Origin: Pleurocapsa sp. MO_226.B13
GTDB lineage: Bacteria; Cyanobacteriota; Cyanobacteriia; Cyanobacteriales; Xenococcaceae
Direction of reading: 5' to 3'
Assembly (NCBI GenBank): GCA_030064795.1
Contig: JASJEI010000030.1
Coordinates: forward strand, 1-44,387
DNA: 44,387 nt
Shown: in pieces, positions 27,018-37,265 of the stretch
Numbering within the stretch: position 1 is the first letter of the stretch
Layout: every line of letters starts with the position of its first letter
The notes under the pieces: generated by a model
Told to the model about the DNA's origin: nothing
What the model saw: the letters and a program-made list of their open reading frames with translations, nothing else
Databases searched by the model: none
Translations under genes and position numbers: made by a program

Positions 27018-29765
27018 ATGAGTAATTGGTATCAATTAGAGTCCGCTGAAGTCTTGCAACAACTCAGGAGTAATGCTTCCTTCGGTTTGAGCAGCATGGA
27101 AGCAGCCCATCGTCTAGCAGAACAGGGCCCTAACGAGTTACAGGAACGAGGCAGCAAAAGTCCCTGGTTAATCCTCTGGGAGCAGCTGATTGCTCCGCTA
27201 GTAGTTATTCTGATTGTTGCTGCTTTGGTTTCAGCGTTCTTAGGTGACTATGAAGAAACCATAATTATTTTACTCATCGTCGTACTCAATTCCCTGTTGG
27301 GATTTAGTCAAGAATATCGCGCTGAAAAAGCAATGAAAGCCCTCAAGGCCTTAGCCGTGCCAAGAGTTAAGGTGCGCCGTCAGGGTCGTTGGCAAGAACT
27401 TGCTGCTCCCGAACTAGTAGTGGGAGATATCGTGCGGTTAGAAGCAGGTAATTTAGTGCCAGCCGACATCAGGTTGCTGGAGACCGCTAACCTGAGAACT
27501 CAAGAATCCTCACTCACGGGAGAATCCGAGCCGGTGGACAAAATACCTTCCGCCATCATCGGCGATAATTTGTCGATTGGCGATCGCTATAATCTAGCTT
27601 ACATGGGAACTATGGTGGTCTATGGACGCGGTCAGGGGATCGTGACGGAGACGGGGATGAATACGGAGTTGGGGAAAATTGCTACCATGCTGCAAGCCGT
27701 ATCCTCTGGTTTGACCCCCCTTCAGCAACGCTTAGAACAACTGGGGAAAGGTTTGGTAACTGCGACCTTAGTCCTGGTATTAATTATCTTTATCTTGGGT
27801 TTGATGCGGGGAGAAGAACTCCAGTTGATGTTTCTCACATCGGTCAGTATCGCCGTAGCAGCAGTGCCAGAGGGATTACCAGCAGTAGTGACCATCGCTC
27901 TGGCTCTAGGTTCACAACGAATGTTGAAACGGGGAGCATTAATCCGCCAACTACCTGCGGTGGAAACTTTAGGCTCGGTGACTACTATCTGCTCGGATAA
28001 AACTGGCACTTTGACAGAAAATCGGATGACAGTTTCGGTCCTCGATGTTGTCGGTCGTCGCTTAGAACTGACTTCCTATCTACCTAAGGCTTCTCCTTGG
28101 CTGGATGCCAGGGAAGAACAACCTTCCCTGCTCAACGATCGACCAGAACTAGCATTACTTTTAACTGGTAGTGCTTTGTGTAATGATGCTCAACTAGAAT
28201 CAATCCCAAAGCGTTCCGACTGTTTTCAGATTGTGGGAGAACCCACTGAAGGAGCATTAGTCATGGCAGCTGCTCGTCTGGGACTGTGGAAAGCAGAATT
28301 AGAGTCTTTGTTTCCGCGAGTTGCTGAAGTCCCTTTTGATGCCCAACGCAAATGCATGACCACAATCCATCAGTTTCCCCTCAGTTCGTCTCAATTGCCT
28401 TCATCTTTACAAATTCCCTGGCAATGGTATCAACAGATGGGCAAGTTGCCTTATGTTGGCTTCACTAAAGGCGCAGTAGATAGTTTGTTAAAGATTTGTA
28501 CTGAAGTCTGGGTAAACGAGCGCACTGAAATTATTACCGAGGTGTGGCACGACTATATTATAGATACCAACAACGAGTTAGCTCAACAAGGAACTCGCGT
28601 TCTGGGAATAGCTTTTCGACCGGGTTTGTCTGACCAAATTGATGGGGGCAAGAACTGGGAAAGGGACTTGATTTTTATCGGCTTGGTAGGCATGAGCGAC
28701 CCAGTGCGGGGGGAAGTGCAAGAGGCAGTCCAAACTTGTATCCAGGCTGGCATTCGCCCCGTCATGATTACGGGGGATCATCCTCTGACTGCTCGATACA
28801 TCGCTCGTAAACTGGGAATTTCTGTTGATGGAAAAATATTGACCGGGCAAGACTTATCTAATTTATCCATTAGGGAATTGGAAAAACAAGTCGAAGCAGT
28901 ATCGGTTTACGCGCGAGTTACTCCAGAGCATAAACTGAATATCGTGCGAGCTTTACAGCATCGAGGACAGATCGTAGCCATGACTGGGGATGGAGTTAAC
29001 GATGCACCAGCTTTAAAACGAGCGGATATCGGCGTAGCAATGGGTGTTACTGGTACTGATGTTGCTAAAGAAGCAGCGGATATGGCTCTTCTCGATGACA
29101 ACTTCGCCACTATTGTCGCTGCGGTGAAGCAAGGGCGAATTATTTATGACAATATTCGCAAGTTCATCAAATATATGCTTAGTAGTAATACAGGAGAAAT
29201 CTGGGTGATGCTAGTCGCTCCTTTTCTAGGAATGCCGTTACCGTTGTTACCACTCCAGATTTTGTGGATCAACCTGACGACAGACGGTTTACCCGCTCTG
29301 GCTCTAGGGGTAGAACCAGCCGAACGCCATGTCATGGATCGTCCTCCTTACTCTCCCAAGGAGAAAATTTTTAGCCGAGGTCTGGGCTGGAATATTATCT
29401 GGGTAGGCATTCTCATGGGTCTGGTTTCCTTAGGCACGGGTTACTGGTATTGGCTTCACGAAAATCCTGGTTGGCAAACAATCGTGTTTACCGTTCTAAC
29501 TCTCTCCCAGATGGGGAATGCTTTAGCTATTCGCTCCGAACGGAACTCCCTGTTCCAAATTGGCATACTTTCCAACCTACCGCTTTTGGGAGCAGTAACC
29601 TTAACCCTGGGCTTGCAATTGGCAGTAATCTATGTTCCCTTATTACAGCAGCTTTTCCAAACCACAGCTCTTTCACTGGGAGAACTAATTATTTGTCTGG
29701 CTCTCAGTACAATCGTTTTTTGGTGTGTAGAGTTAGAAAAGTGGCTGCTTCGCCGTCGTCTGTGA
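27018..29765 (+). CDS. pacL: P2A-type Ca2+-transporting ATPase (PacL-like)
   Basis: The probable start is the ATG at 27018 (915 residues); an in-frame TTG lies 15 bp upstream. Domains in order are the actuator TGES loop ([12 protein letters not shown]), helix 4 PEGLPA, the phosphorylation site [11 protein letters not shown], the nucleotide-binding KGAVD and [11 protein letters not shown] hinge. TM5 has SSNTGEIW and TM6 has [23 protein letters not shown] and N..TD carry the calcium-site residues of SERCA-like P2A pumps, so calcium export at the cytoplasmic membrane is the likely function; Mn2+ is possible. Length is normal and the frame is intact. Confidence 0.93.
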   Translation: MSNWYQLESAEVLQQLRSNASFGLSSMEAAHRLAEQGPNELQERGSKSPWLILWEQLIAPLVVILIVAALVSAFLGDYEETIIILLIVVLNSLLGFSQEYRAEKAMKALKALAVPRVKVRRQGRWQELAAPELVVGDIVRLEAGNLVPADIRLLETANLRTQESSLTGESEPVDKIPSAIIGDNLSIGDRYNLAYMGTMVVYGRGQGIVTETGMNTELGKIATMLQAVSSGLTPLQQRLEQLGKGLVTATLVLVLIIFILGLMRGEELQLMFLTSVSIAVAAVPEGLPAVVTIALALGSQRMLKRGALIRQLPAVETLGSVTTICSDKTGTLTENRMTVSVLDVVGRRLELTSYLPKASPWLDAREEQPSLLNDRPELALLLTGSALCNDAQLESIPKRSDCFQIVGEPTEGALVMAAARLGLWKAELESLFPRVAEVPFDAQRKCMTTIHQFPLSSSQLPSSLQIPWQWYQQMGKLPYVGFTKGAVDSLLKICTEVWVNERTEIITEVWHDYIIDTNNELAQQGTRVLGIAFRPGLSDQIDGGKNWERDLIFIGLVGMSDPVRGEVQEAVQTCIQAGIRPVMITGDHPLTARYIARKLGISVDGKILTGQDLSNLSIRELEKQVEAVSVYARVTPEHKLNIVRALQHRGQIVAMTGDGVNDAPALKRADIGVAMGVTGTDVAKEAADMALLDDNFATIVAAVKQGRIIYDNIRKFIKYMLSSNTGEIWVMLVAPFLGMPLPLLPLQILWINLTTDGLPALALGVEPAERHVMDRPPYSPKEKIFSRGLGWNIIWVGILMGLVSLGTGYWYWLHENPGWQTIVFTVLTLSQMGNALAIRSERNSLFQIGILSNLPLLGAVTLTLGLQLAVIYVPLLQQLFQTTALSLGELIICLALSTIVFWCVELEKWLLRRRL

Positions 29766-30195
29766 AACCACGATTTTTCTAAATTAAATATCTTCTCAAT
29801 CTTTGCCACCTTCCCAACGTGAGCCAATAAGTTTTTAACTTTTAACAACTAATTTTTTTTTGTGTTGGCTTCAGATTATTCTAAAAATATAGTCTTTTAA
29901 TTAACTAATAAATTAACAAAAAGTTATCAAATGATTATGTTTTCTTAATTTAATCTTAATGATGAGATTAACAAGAAAGCAATCTCAACAAAAATCGATT
30001 TCCATATAAATAATCTGGGCTTATTTAAATTATTAGTGTCTAATATTTTCGTCCAAAGTTATCGGATTGTTATTGGGAAATATGGCCAGTCATCGAGTCA
30101 GTATTAGTTGATTTGAAAACTATATTTAAGCAGAAGTGTTGGAAAACACTCTACTTAAACTTTCCGTGAGTTTTTACTCAATTTGAGTGATAAAG
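29766..30195. other. Intergenic region upstream of DUF1816-glgP
   Basis: This AT-rich region is about 420 bp. The main structure is a Pho-box-like direct repeat near 29944-29973. The stretch is otherwise without coding character. Confidence 0.55.
29944..29973 (+). promoter_or_regulatory. Possible Pho box (11-bp direct repeats)
   Basis: CTTAATTT and CTTAATGA are spaced exactly 11 bp apart and resemble the cyanobacterial PhoB/SphR repeat YTTAAYYW; the third register (GATTAACA) is poor. The site is about 220 bp upstream of the DUF1816 gene. Evidence is weak. Confidence 0.25.
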
Positions 30196-30468
30196 ATGAT
30201 TATTTTCAACAAATCGACTCCTCTAAAATTACCTCGGAAATTTTCGCGTATTAGACAGCCCAAACTATTGTGGTGGATAGAGATCCAGACTGCAAAACCC
30301 TGTTTTATTTATTACTTTGGTCCTTTTACTAGTCCGCAAAAAGCTCTAATTTATCAGGCTGGTTACGTCGAAGACTTAGTACAAGAGAAAGCTGAGGTAA
30401 TTGCTATTAAGCTTAAAAAATGCCATCCCCTGAAGTTAACTATTGGTCGCGAATCAGAATTAGATTGA
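30196..30468 (+). CDS. DUF1816-domain protein
   Basis: The 90-residue product (ATG at 30196; a GTG 9 bp upstream is an alternative) has the DUF1816 core LLWWIEIQTAKPCFIYYFGP, then FTSPQKALIYQAGYVEDL and GAEVIAIKLKKC-like sequence (here KAEVIAIKLKKC). DUF1816 occurs in cyanobacteria, sometimes with phycobilisome or stress genes; function is unknown. It stands 57 bp before glgP on the same strand, so co-transcription is likely. Confidence 0.75.
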   Translation: MIIFNKSTPLKLPRKFSRIRQPKLLWWIEIQTAKPCFIYYFGPFTSPQKALIYQAGYVEDLVQEKAEVIAIKLKKCHPLKLTIGRESELD

Positions 30469-30525
30469 CAGATGATTGCGATCGAGAAAAGGAATTTATT
30501 AGAGCAAAAATATTGGAGCAAAATA

Positions 30526-33063
30526 ATGACATTATTTCAAGACAAGTTCGTTAGTAGTCAAATTATTACAGAAGACGATCGTACGGGTTTGGGTATTCCT
30601 ACCCTAAGAAGAGCGATCGCCGATAATTTACGTTATCTTCAAGGAAAAACCCCAGCTACTGCTAGTATTAACGATTATTATTTAGCCTTGGCTTATACAG
30701 TGCGCGATCGCTTATTAAATCGTTGGATTGGGACTACTCAAACTTATTTAAAGCCAGAGTTTAAAGTGGTTTGCTATCTCTCGGCGGAGTTTTTAGTCGG
30801 ACCCCATTTAGAAAATAATTTAATTAACCTGGGAATTTATCAGCAAGTTGCACAAGCAGTAGAAGAGTCAGGATTAAATCTCACTGAAATCATCAACCAA
30901 GAAGAAGAACCAGGGTTAGGTAACGGGGGGTTGGGTCGTTTAGCCTCTTGCTATATGGATTCTTTAGCTTCTTTAGAAGTTCCCGCTATTGGCTATGGTA
31001 TTCGCTATGAATATGGTATTTTCGACCAAGAAATCAAAGATGGTTGGCAGGTAGAGATTACTGATAAATGGCTGCAATATGGCAATCCTTGGGAAATTGC
31101 TCGCCCTGAAGCCTCAGTAAAAGTTAAGTTTGGCGGACATACGGAAAGTTATACCGACGCTGATGGCAATTATCAAGTGTGTTGGATACCTGAATATGAA
31201 GTTAAGGGAATTCCCTACGATACGCCAATTTTAGGTTACAAGGTCAATACTGCCAATACGATGCGCCTCTGGCGGTCTGAAGCTTGTGAATCCTTTGATT
31301 TTAATAAGTTCAATGTCGGGGATTATTATGGAGCAGTTGATGAAAAGATCGTATCGGAAAATCTGACTAAAGTTCTTTATCCCAACGACGAACACCTTCA
31401 AGGAAAAGAGCTGCGTTTACAGCAACAATACTTTTTTGTCTCTTGTTCTCTACAGGACATGATTCGCTTACACCTGGCTCAAAGTGATAGTCTGGATAAC
31501 TTCCACGAAAAATTTGCCGCACAGTTAAATGATACCCATCCCGCGATCGCCGTAGCAGAATTGATGCGCTTGTTGCTCGACGAGCATAATTTTGATTGGG
31601 AGCGAGCGTGGAAAATCACCCAAAATACCCTGGGCTATACAAACCATACCCTGTTACCAGAGGCATTAGAAAAATGGTCTGTCGGCTTATTTGGTTACTT
31701 GCTTCCGAGACATTTAGAATTGATTTACGAAATCAATCGGCGTTTTCTGAACCAAGTCAGAATCATATATCCTAATAATAACCAGAAGCTGGCAAATCTG
31801 TCTTTAATTGATGATAGTGGCGAAAAATACGTCCGTATGGCGCATTTAGCTTGTGTTGGCTCCCATGCGATTAACGGCGTGGCTGCATTACACAGCGAAC
31901 TACTCAAAGAAACTGTTCTCAAAGACTTTTACGAACTCTTTCCCGAAAAATTCAGCAACAAAACTAATGGGGTAACTCCCCGTCGTTGGATGGTTTTGAG
32001 TAATCCCCGACTGAGTAAGCTAATTACAGAAAAAATAGGCGCTCGCTGGATTAATCATCTAGAAGAACTAAAACAGCTCGAACCGCTAGCAGATAATCCT
32101 GAATTTCGTCAACAATGGCAGGATACTAAATTAGCAATTAAACAAGAATTAGCCGATTATGCTCGACAAAAAACGGGAATAGAAGTTAATCCTAACTCCT
32201 TATTTGATGTCCAAGTAAAACGCATTCACGAGTATAAACGCCAGCATCTCAATGTGTTGCATATTGTTACTCTTTACAATCGCCTCAAACAAAACCCCCG
32301 CTTAGATATTACTCCCCGCACTTTCTTCTTTGGGGGAAAAGCTGCACCAGGCTATTATATGGCGAAGTTGATTATTAAATTAATTACTTCTGTAGGAGAT
32401 ATCGTTAATAACGATCCTGACATCGGCGAGCGCCTAAAAGTCGTCTTTCTCCCCGACTATAATGTTACCTTTGGTCAAAGAGTTTATCCGGCTGCGGAAT
32501 TATCCGAACAAATCTCGACTGCGGGCAAAGAGGCCTCGGGAACGGGTAACATGAAATTCTCTCTTAACGGTGCCTTAACTATTGGTACTCTCGATGGAGC
32601 AAATGTCGAGATTCGGGAAGAAGTAGGGGCAGAAAATTTCTTTTTGTTTGGCTTAACAACCGCAGAAGTCGAAGCATTTAAAGCTGAAGGTTACAATCCT
32701 TGGGATTATTACCATGCTAATGCCGAACTTAAAGCGGTTATCGATCTGATTGCTTCTGGTTTCTTTTCCTGTGGAGATGCCAATCTATTGAAGCCCATCG
32801 TCGATAATCTGGTTTATGAAGATCCCTATTTGCTTTTAGCTGATTATCAACTCTATATTGAATGTCAAGATCGAGTAGGAAAGGCTTATCAAGATCCCGA
32901 TAATTGGACTAGAATGTCGATTTTGAATGTAGCTCGGATGGGTAAATTCTCTAGCGATCGCTCTATTCAAGAATACTGCGAAGATATTTGGGATGCAAAA
33001 GCCGTTCCCATTGAAGTGGAAGAATATTCCCAAGCTAACGCGGTTCTACAAGTAAATCAGTAA
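30526..33063 (+). CDS. glgP: Glycogen/starch phosphorylase
   Basis: The enzyme cleaves alpha-1,4-glucans with phosphate to release glucose-1-phosphate. The ATG at 30526 has GGAG 7 nt upstream and gives 845 residues, while the ATG at 30472 would add 18. Family marks are SAEFLVGPHLENNL, EEEPGLGNGGLGRLA, QLNDTHPAIAVAELMR, NKTNGVTPRRW and KRIHEYKRQ, and EASGTGNMKFSLNGAL with the PLP lysine. Length is normal. Regulatory N-terminal phosphorylation sites of animal enzymes are absent. It follows the DUF1816 gene and is closed by a hairpin at 33075-33099. Confidence 0.96.
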   Translation: MTLFQDKFVSSQIITEDDRTGLGIPTLRRAIADNLRYLQGKTPATASINDYYLALAYTVRDRLLNRWIGTTQTYLKPEFKVVCYLSAEFLVGPHLENNLINLGIYQQVAQAVEESGLNLTEIINQEEEPGLGNGGLGRLASCYMDSLASLEVPAIGYGIRYEYGIFDQEIKDGWQVEITDKWLQYGNPWEIARPEASVKVKFGGHTESYTDADGNYQVCWIPEYEVKGIPYDTPILGYKVNTANTMRLWRSEACESFDFNKFNVGDYYGAVDEKIVSENLTKVLYPNDEHLQGKELRLQQQYFFVSCSLQDMIRLHLAQSDSLDNFHEKFAAQLNDTHPAIAVAELMRLLLDEHNFDWERAWKITQNTLGYTNHTLLPEALEKWSVGLFGYLLPRHLELIYEINRRFLNQVRIIYPNNNQKLANLSLIDDSGEKYVRMAHLACVGSHAINGVAALHSELLKETVLKDFYELFPEKFSNKTNGVTPRRWMVLSNPRLSKLITEKIGARWINHLEELKQLEPLADNPEFRQQWQDTKLAIKQELADYARQKTGIEVNPNSLFDVQVKRIHEYKRQHLNVLHIVTLYNRLKQNPRLDITPRTFFFGGKAAPGYYMAKLIIKLITSVGDIVNNDPDIGERLKVVFLPDYNVTFGQRVYPAAELSEQISTAGKEASGTGNMKFSLNGALTIGTLDGANVEIREEVGAENFFLFGLTTAEVEAFKAEGYNPWDYYHANAELKAVIDLIASGFFSCGDANLLKPIVDNLVYEDPYLLLADYQLYIECQDRVGKAYQDPDNWTRMSILNVARMGKFSSDRSIQEYCEDIWDAKAVPIEVEEYSQANAVLQVNQ

Positions 33064-33074
33064 CCAAATACATC

Positions 33075-33099
33075 AGGGTAGGCTACGATTGCCTACCCT
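33075..33099 (+). terminator. Hairpin downstream of glgP
   Basis: AGGGTAGGC and GCCTACCCT form a perfect 9-bp stem with a 7-nt loop 11 bp after the stop codon. No T-run follows, so termination would be Rho-independent only in a weak sense, or the hairpin may protect the mRNA end. Confidence 0.45.
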
Positions 33100-33168
33100 A
33101 CTAATAATGACTGGAAAGTTGCATCGAAGCAATTCAAAACTCATAACTCTTTGTCAGGGATAAGATAA

Positions 33169-34998
33169 GTGTTTCAATCTGTTTGGCTAAATGCATTATT
33201 CATCGGAATGGTTAGTGCTTGTTCCATGCCTCTAGGAGCTTTATCTGCCTTGCTCTGGACTCCGAAAAAAAGGGCTTTGGCTTTTCTAATCGCATTTGGA
33301 GGGGGAGCATTATTGGCTGCTCTAGTTATCGATCTAGTGGGAAGTGCTAGAGAGAGAGGACACATTCTCGAATTAGTTGTTGGTTCAATCAGCGGCAGTT
33401 TATTCTTTTCTTTTGTTAACCAGATGGTCAATAGTTCTGGGGGATTTTTACGAAAACCGTCTACGACTCTGGCTCATTTAACTCAACAGGAACGGAATTA
33501 TTTTCTGGAAAATTGCGATCGCTTAAAAAATATCGAACTATTCCGTAATCTCTCTCCGGCTTTACGACAGCAAATCGCTCAAATTTTATTAATAGTTAAT
33601 TATTCTAAGGGAACAATCCTATACCGACAAAATGACCCCAGTGAAAGTCTCTACATTATTCTGCAAGGAAAAGTTGAACTGCTAGATCCTCAAAACGAAT
33701 TAACAACTCTCAAGACAGTAACCGCTAAGGAAATTTTTGGGCATTTGGCTTTTTTGACGGGCAGTACTCATCAAACTCAAGCAGTAGTTCGAGAAGATTG
33801 TCAACTGTCAATTCTGCCTCGTTCTGATTTTGAGGAATTACTGGAAATTTCACCAGAGCTTCTAGAAAGAACCAAACGAATTTTTCAACAGTCAAACATC
33901 AGAGATTATCTTCATCACCGTCATCAATTGAGTTTAGCGGAAATTAAGGATTGGGTAGGCTCTGCTATGGCAACCCTTCAAAAACAAAGAAGAATTATAC
34001 CAGCAGTCAAAATAACTCAAAAAAAATCTGAGTTTTTGAGTTTAGCCCGTACAATTCGTCGATTTCCAGTTTTTAATTATTTACCCCAAGATGATTTAGA
34101 AGATCTAGCCGAGCGATTAGTCTATCGCTACTATCAAGATGGTCATGTGTTTTTCCAGCCCGAAGAATATTCAGATCGACTATATATTATCCACCAGGGA
34201 GAAGTCGAAATTATCTATCCCAGTCATCTACAAAAACCCCCTCTAGTTTTAACTACAGCCGATTCTTTTGGAGAATTATCCTTGATAACGAAAGCTGACC
34301 ATACGGTAACAGCGATCGCCAAAACCGATGTAGCAATCTGGACACTGAGAAAGCAGAACTTTGAGGAGATGTTGCAACAGTCCCCCAGTCTGGAAAAAAG
34401 TGTCAAAGCCTTCTTAGAACAAGCCAAAATTAGTGATTATCTACAAACCAGGCAACATTTTGAGTCCACCAAGGCGGCACAATGGGTACAACAAGCACTT
34501 GAGAGCATGGATGCGGGAAAATTAATTCCTTCAGCGACCAGGATGAAATCAATGATGGCAGAACACAAAGAAGCGCCCATGGCTATCTGGTTGGGTCTGT
34601 TGATGGATGGAATTCCTGAAGCTCTAACTATTGGAGCGCACCAGGTAGCTCATCCGATCGGTCTTTCTCTGTTGGCAGGATTATTTCTTTCCAATTATCC
34701 TGAAGCCCTATCGAGTTCTGAAGGAATGAAACAGCAGGGATTTCCGATTTCTCGCATTTTAGGGATGTGGACATCCATTATGTTATTAACGGGGATTTTA
34801 GCCGCTATTGGTTCTCAGGTGTTTGCTGATGTTTCCAAATCAATGATTTCTCTAATAGAGTCCGTAGCTGCTGGAGCCATGCTGACTGTCATCTCAGAAA
34901 CTATGCTGCCCGAAGCGTATGCCAAAGGAGGTTCAATTGTTGGCTTATCAACTTTATTGGGGTTTTTAGCCATTATTATCATCAAAAGTTGGGGCTAA
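33169..34998 (+). CDS. ZIP-like metal transporter with two cNMP-binding-fold domains in its loop
   Basis: The 609-residue protein starts with GTG (AGGGA 8 nt upstream). Residues 5-90 form three helices, including ALLAALVIDLV. Residues 118-240 and 298-410 are two cyclic-nucleotide-binding folds, each followed by a similar linker (DYLHHRHQL, DYLQTRQHF), so the module is duplicated. Residues 471-607 are the remaining helices, with MDGIPEALTIG and SNYPEALSSSEG in the places of the two ZIP metal motifs; usual histidines are replaced. Cassettes are degenerate: FGHLAFL (no Glu) and FGELSLI with HTVTA (no Arg), so the ligand may not be cAMP. Probably a gated divalent-cation transporter of the cytoplasmic membrane; this is inferred. 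Confidence 0.7.
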   Translation: MFQSVWLNALFIGMVSACSMPLGALSALLWTPKKRALAFLIAFGGGALLAALVIDLVGSARERGHILELVVGSISGSLFFSFVNQMVNSSGGFLRKPSTTLAHLTQQERNYFLENCDRLKNIELFRNLSPALRQQIAQILLIVNYSKGTILYRQNDPSESLYIILQGKVELLDPQNELTTLKTVTAKEIFGHLAFLTGSTHQTQAVVREDCQLSILPRSDFEELLEISPELLERTKRIFQQSNIRDYLHHRHQLSLAEIKDWVGSAMATLQKQRRIIPAVKITQKKSEFLSLARTIRRFPVFNYLPQDDLEDLAERLVYRYYQDGHVFFQPEEYSDRLYIIHQGEVEIIYPSHLQKPPLVLTTADSFGELSLITKADHTVTAIAKTDVAIWTLRKQNFEEMLQQSPSLEKSVKAFLEQAKISDYLQTRQHFESTKAAQWVQQALESMDAGKLIPSATRMKSMMAEHKEAPMAIWLGLLMDGIPEALTIGAHQVAHPIGLSLLAGLFLSNYPEALSSSEGMKQQGFPISRILGMWTSIMLLTGILAAIGSQVFADVSKSMISLIESVAAGAMLTVISETMLPEAYAKGGSIVGLSTLLGFLAIIIIKSWG

Positions 34999-35009
34999 AA
35001 TGTTCCCAA

Positions 35010-35660
35010 TCAAGGTTGAGTAAACAAATGAGATACAACCAAAGTTTTATTTAATTCTTTAACCAATCTATGTGCTTGATGTTGATAAAGCAATACAGGA
35101 AGAGTGAAGTTTTTAAGACCAGATTGAGATGAGGAGCGATCGCCTTAGCCATCAGTGCCGTTTCTAAAATTATTCTCTAAACTCAAAATAGAGCGATCGC
35201 GCCAGCGGTCTTCAATGGTGATTTGTCGCTGATATACTTGCCAAATTTGTCCATCAAGCTCGAAAAAGCCTAAAATTTCCGTACCCAAAGCTGCCAAAAC
35301 CAAAGCAGCCGTAGACAATTCCGTTGGCTCGAAGGAAGCGTAATTACCTAGTTGTCGGGACAATAATTGATTGAGATTGGCTTTGTCCGATCTAACAACT
35401 AAGCGAGTAGCGGGATTTAACTGACGGATAGCGATCGCTGTTTCCACATTCACGCGATCGTCTGTGGTGACAATTAATGCCGCCCGACATCTCTGGATTT
35501 TCGCTCGATGCAAAATATCATTGTGGCGACAGTCGCCGATAATCACATCTTCTAATAAATCTTGAAAAGATTCAATCTCCCAGGCGTTCGGCATTTGTTG
35601 TTCAATGGCAACAATTTTGACTCCAAATTCTGTCTTGGTTTCTTTTGACTGGTTTGATAC
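35010..35660 (-). pseudogene. TrkA/RCK-domain remnant fused to truncated pstS
   Basis: The longest open part is 35145-35594, but the frame is readable upstream to about 35660 (FGVKIVAIEQ precedes the first ATG). It contains RAALIVTTDDRVNVETAIAI and TRLVVRSD, the second half of a TrkA-N/RCK Rossmann fold; the NAD-binding glycine motif at the start is missing. Past a TAA at 35145-35147 the same frame continues for some 45 codons (VLLYQHQAHRLVKELNKTL) to a TGA at 35010. So this is a decayed K+-channel or TrkA-like gene with its 5' end replaced by pstS. Confidence 0.6.
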
Positions 35661-35854
35661 TCCTCAACAATTTTTTGTGTGATGGGATAGACGGTGCTAG
35701 ACCCATCAATGGCGATCGCTTGTGTTTCTTGAGCAGCTAGGGGAGTAGCAACAGCTAACATCGCGGTAATCACTCCTAAAGCTATAAATTGAGATAATTT
35801 TATTGGTATTGGTATTTTGTCTTGAATATCCATCTTTACTTGCTCCACTAACAA
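35655..35854 (-). pseudogene. pstS: pstS 5' fragment (phosphate-binding protein)
   Basis: The ATG at 35854 (or 35833) opens a frame with a signal peptide (IALGVITAMLAVATPLAAQE) and the conserved PstS start IAIDGSSTVYPITQKIVEEYQ. After EEYQ homology stops at about 35655, and the frame runs on as unrelated sequence to 35552. A complete PstS has over 300 residues, so the rest was deleted and joined to the TrkA-like remnant. It lies 27 bp behind the split pstB on the same strand. Confidence 0.7.
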
Positions 35855-35881
35855 TTCTGCCGATCTTCAATTCGCTAGTAA

Positions 35882-36883
35882 TTAACCAAAACGACCGCTC
35901 ACATAGGCTTTAGTACTTTCCTCTTGAGGATTTTGAAAAATTTCTTCGGTGCGATTAAATTCCCCTAAATAACCTTGGCGGTCTCCTCCCTCTACTTCAT
36001 TGACGTTGAAAAAGCCAGTATAGTCGGCAACTCGTGATGCTTGTTGCATATTGTGAGTCACAATCACAATCGTATAGTTTTCTTTTAGCTGATTAATCAA
36101 TTCCTCTACCTTCAAGGTTGAGAGTGGGTCTAATGCCGAACAAGGTTCATCCATCAAAACTACATCGGGTTTTAGGGCAACCGCTCTGGCAATACATAAT
36201 CGTTGTTGTTGTCCCCCACTAAGGGCTAAACCACTCTCAGTAGATCACAAATTTTTCTATAAGGTTTATGGAATGCGGTTTTTAGCCGATATACCCTATG
36301 GCTAGAAACTAGAGTATATCAGCTTTTGAGGCGATCGATTTTAAAATTGGCGATCGCCAACAGAAGCGTCAACAACTCGCTCGCATCGGCTGAAAACCGC
36401 ATGGTTTCGTGACTTTGTGATCTACTGACTCTGTTTGAGCTTATCTTTGACTTCATCCCAAATTGCAGCTTGTCGAAGCGATCGCTCTACTAGTTCATCC
36501 ATATCACCTTTGTAACCATTTACTCTAGCTCCAAAAGCAATATTGTCATAAATTGATTTGGGAAAAGGATTTGGTTTCTGAAATACCATGCCAATTTTTC
36601 GTCTCACCTGAACTGGATCGATATCTTGACCGTAAAGATTTTGGTTATGGTAAGTAATTAAACCCTCTAGGCGAAAAATCTGAATCAAATCGTTGAGGCG
36701 ATTGTAGCAGCGCAATAAAGTACTCTTGCCACATCCTGAAGGACCGATAAAAGCTGTTACTTGATTTTTCAGAATATCTAGATAAACACCCTTTAACGCC
36801 AAAAAATCGCCGTAATATACATTAACATTCTCCGTTTTCAAAACTATGTCCTGGGGATGGATAGTTGTTGGTTTTGAATTCAT
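35882..36883 (-). pseudogene. pstB: pstB split by a MITE
   Basis: The two halves are residues from [14 protein letters not shown] to KDKLKQS (36883-36428) and from [15 protein letters not shown] to the intact C-terminus YVSGRFG (36232-35882). Walker A is [11 protein letters not shown], and the signature plus Walker B are in the second half ([15 protein letters not shown]). Removing 36233-36427 restores the phosphate-transporter sequence [17 protein letters not shown]. The MITE adds a stop (KDKLKQSQ*), so no ATPase can be made. It is followed by the pstS fragment; pstC and pstA are absent here. Confidence 0.9.
36238..36427. mobile_element. MITE family B (190 bp, 14-bp TIRs, 5-bp target duplication)
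   Basis: The element starts CAGTAGATCACAAA and ends TTTGTGATCTACTG, perfect 14-bp inverted repeats. It is flanked by direct ACTCT at 36233-36237 and 36428-36432. A second, internal inverted pair (ATGCGGTTTTTAGCCGAT and ATCGGCTGAAAACCGCAT, 17 of 18 paired) gives it a strong fold-back structure. No transposase ORF is inside. The parent transposon is not identifiable from this. Confidence 0.9.
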
Positions 36884-37265
36884 CAGAATTTATCTGGCAA
36901 TAAATATTTTTAGTAAGCTATATATAGCCTTTCTCATACCGTTTCTCCTTGAAGTTGCACTTAATGTTTTAAGGTTTAGATCTCACGCAAAGACAAGGAC
37001 ATGGCTTTTGAGGAAACCTCAAAAGTTTAAATTGTCCGTGCAAAGTCACTAAGGGAGAAAATTTAATTTAGTGCATTGTTATAAAGAATTGGTATCAAAT
37101 AGGTGAGGTACAAAATTTTCCGAACTCCGAACTCCGAACTCCGAACTCCGAACTCCGAATTTATCCTAAGCAGGGTGTATCTCATTAATACGAGAAACGC
37201 TATAGTTATATATTGCTTTGTTATGTAAATAACACCGTTAAATAGTTATAAATAGTTATAAATAG
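36884..37265. other. Intergenic region with heptamer and decamer repeats
   Basis: Between the split pstB and ppk1 lie five copies of CCGAACT (37120-37154) and three copies of AAATAGTTAT (37240-37269, overlapping the ppk1 stop). No gene is supported: the 68-residue plus-strand frame at 36846-37052 overlaps pstB and has no family resemblance. Confidence 0.65.
37120..37154. repeat. Heptamer tandem repeat (CCGAACT)5
   Basis: Five perfect copies of CCGAACT, with a partial sixth. The same heptamer theme occurs as scattered single copies near 12620-12650, so it is a dispersed STRR-type unit. Confidence 0.9.

Noticed and set aside
36846..37052. 68-residue plus-strand frame between pstB and ppk1
   Set aside because: It overlaps pstB on the opposite strand and crosses repeat DNA, with no family resemblance or ribosome site.
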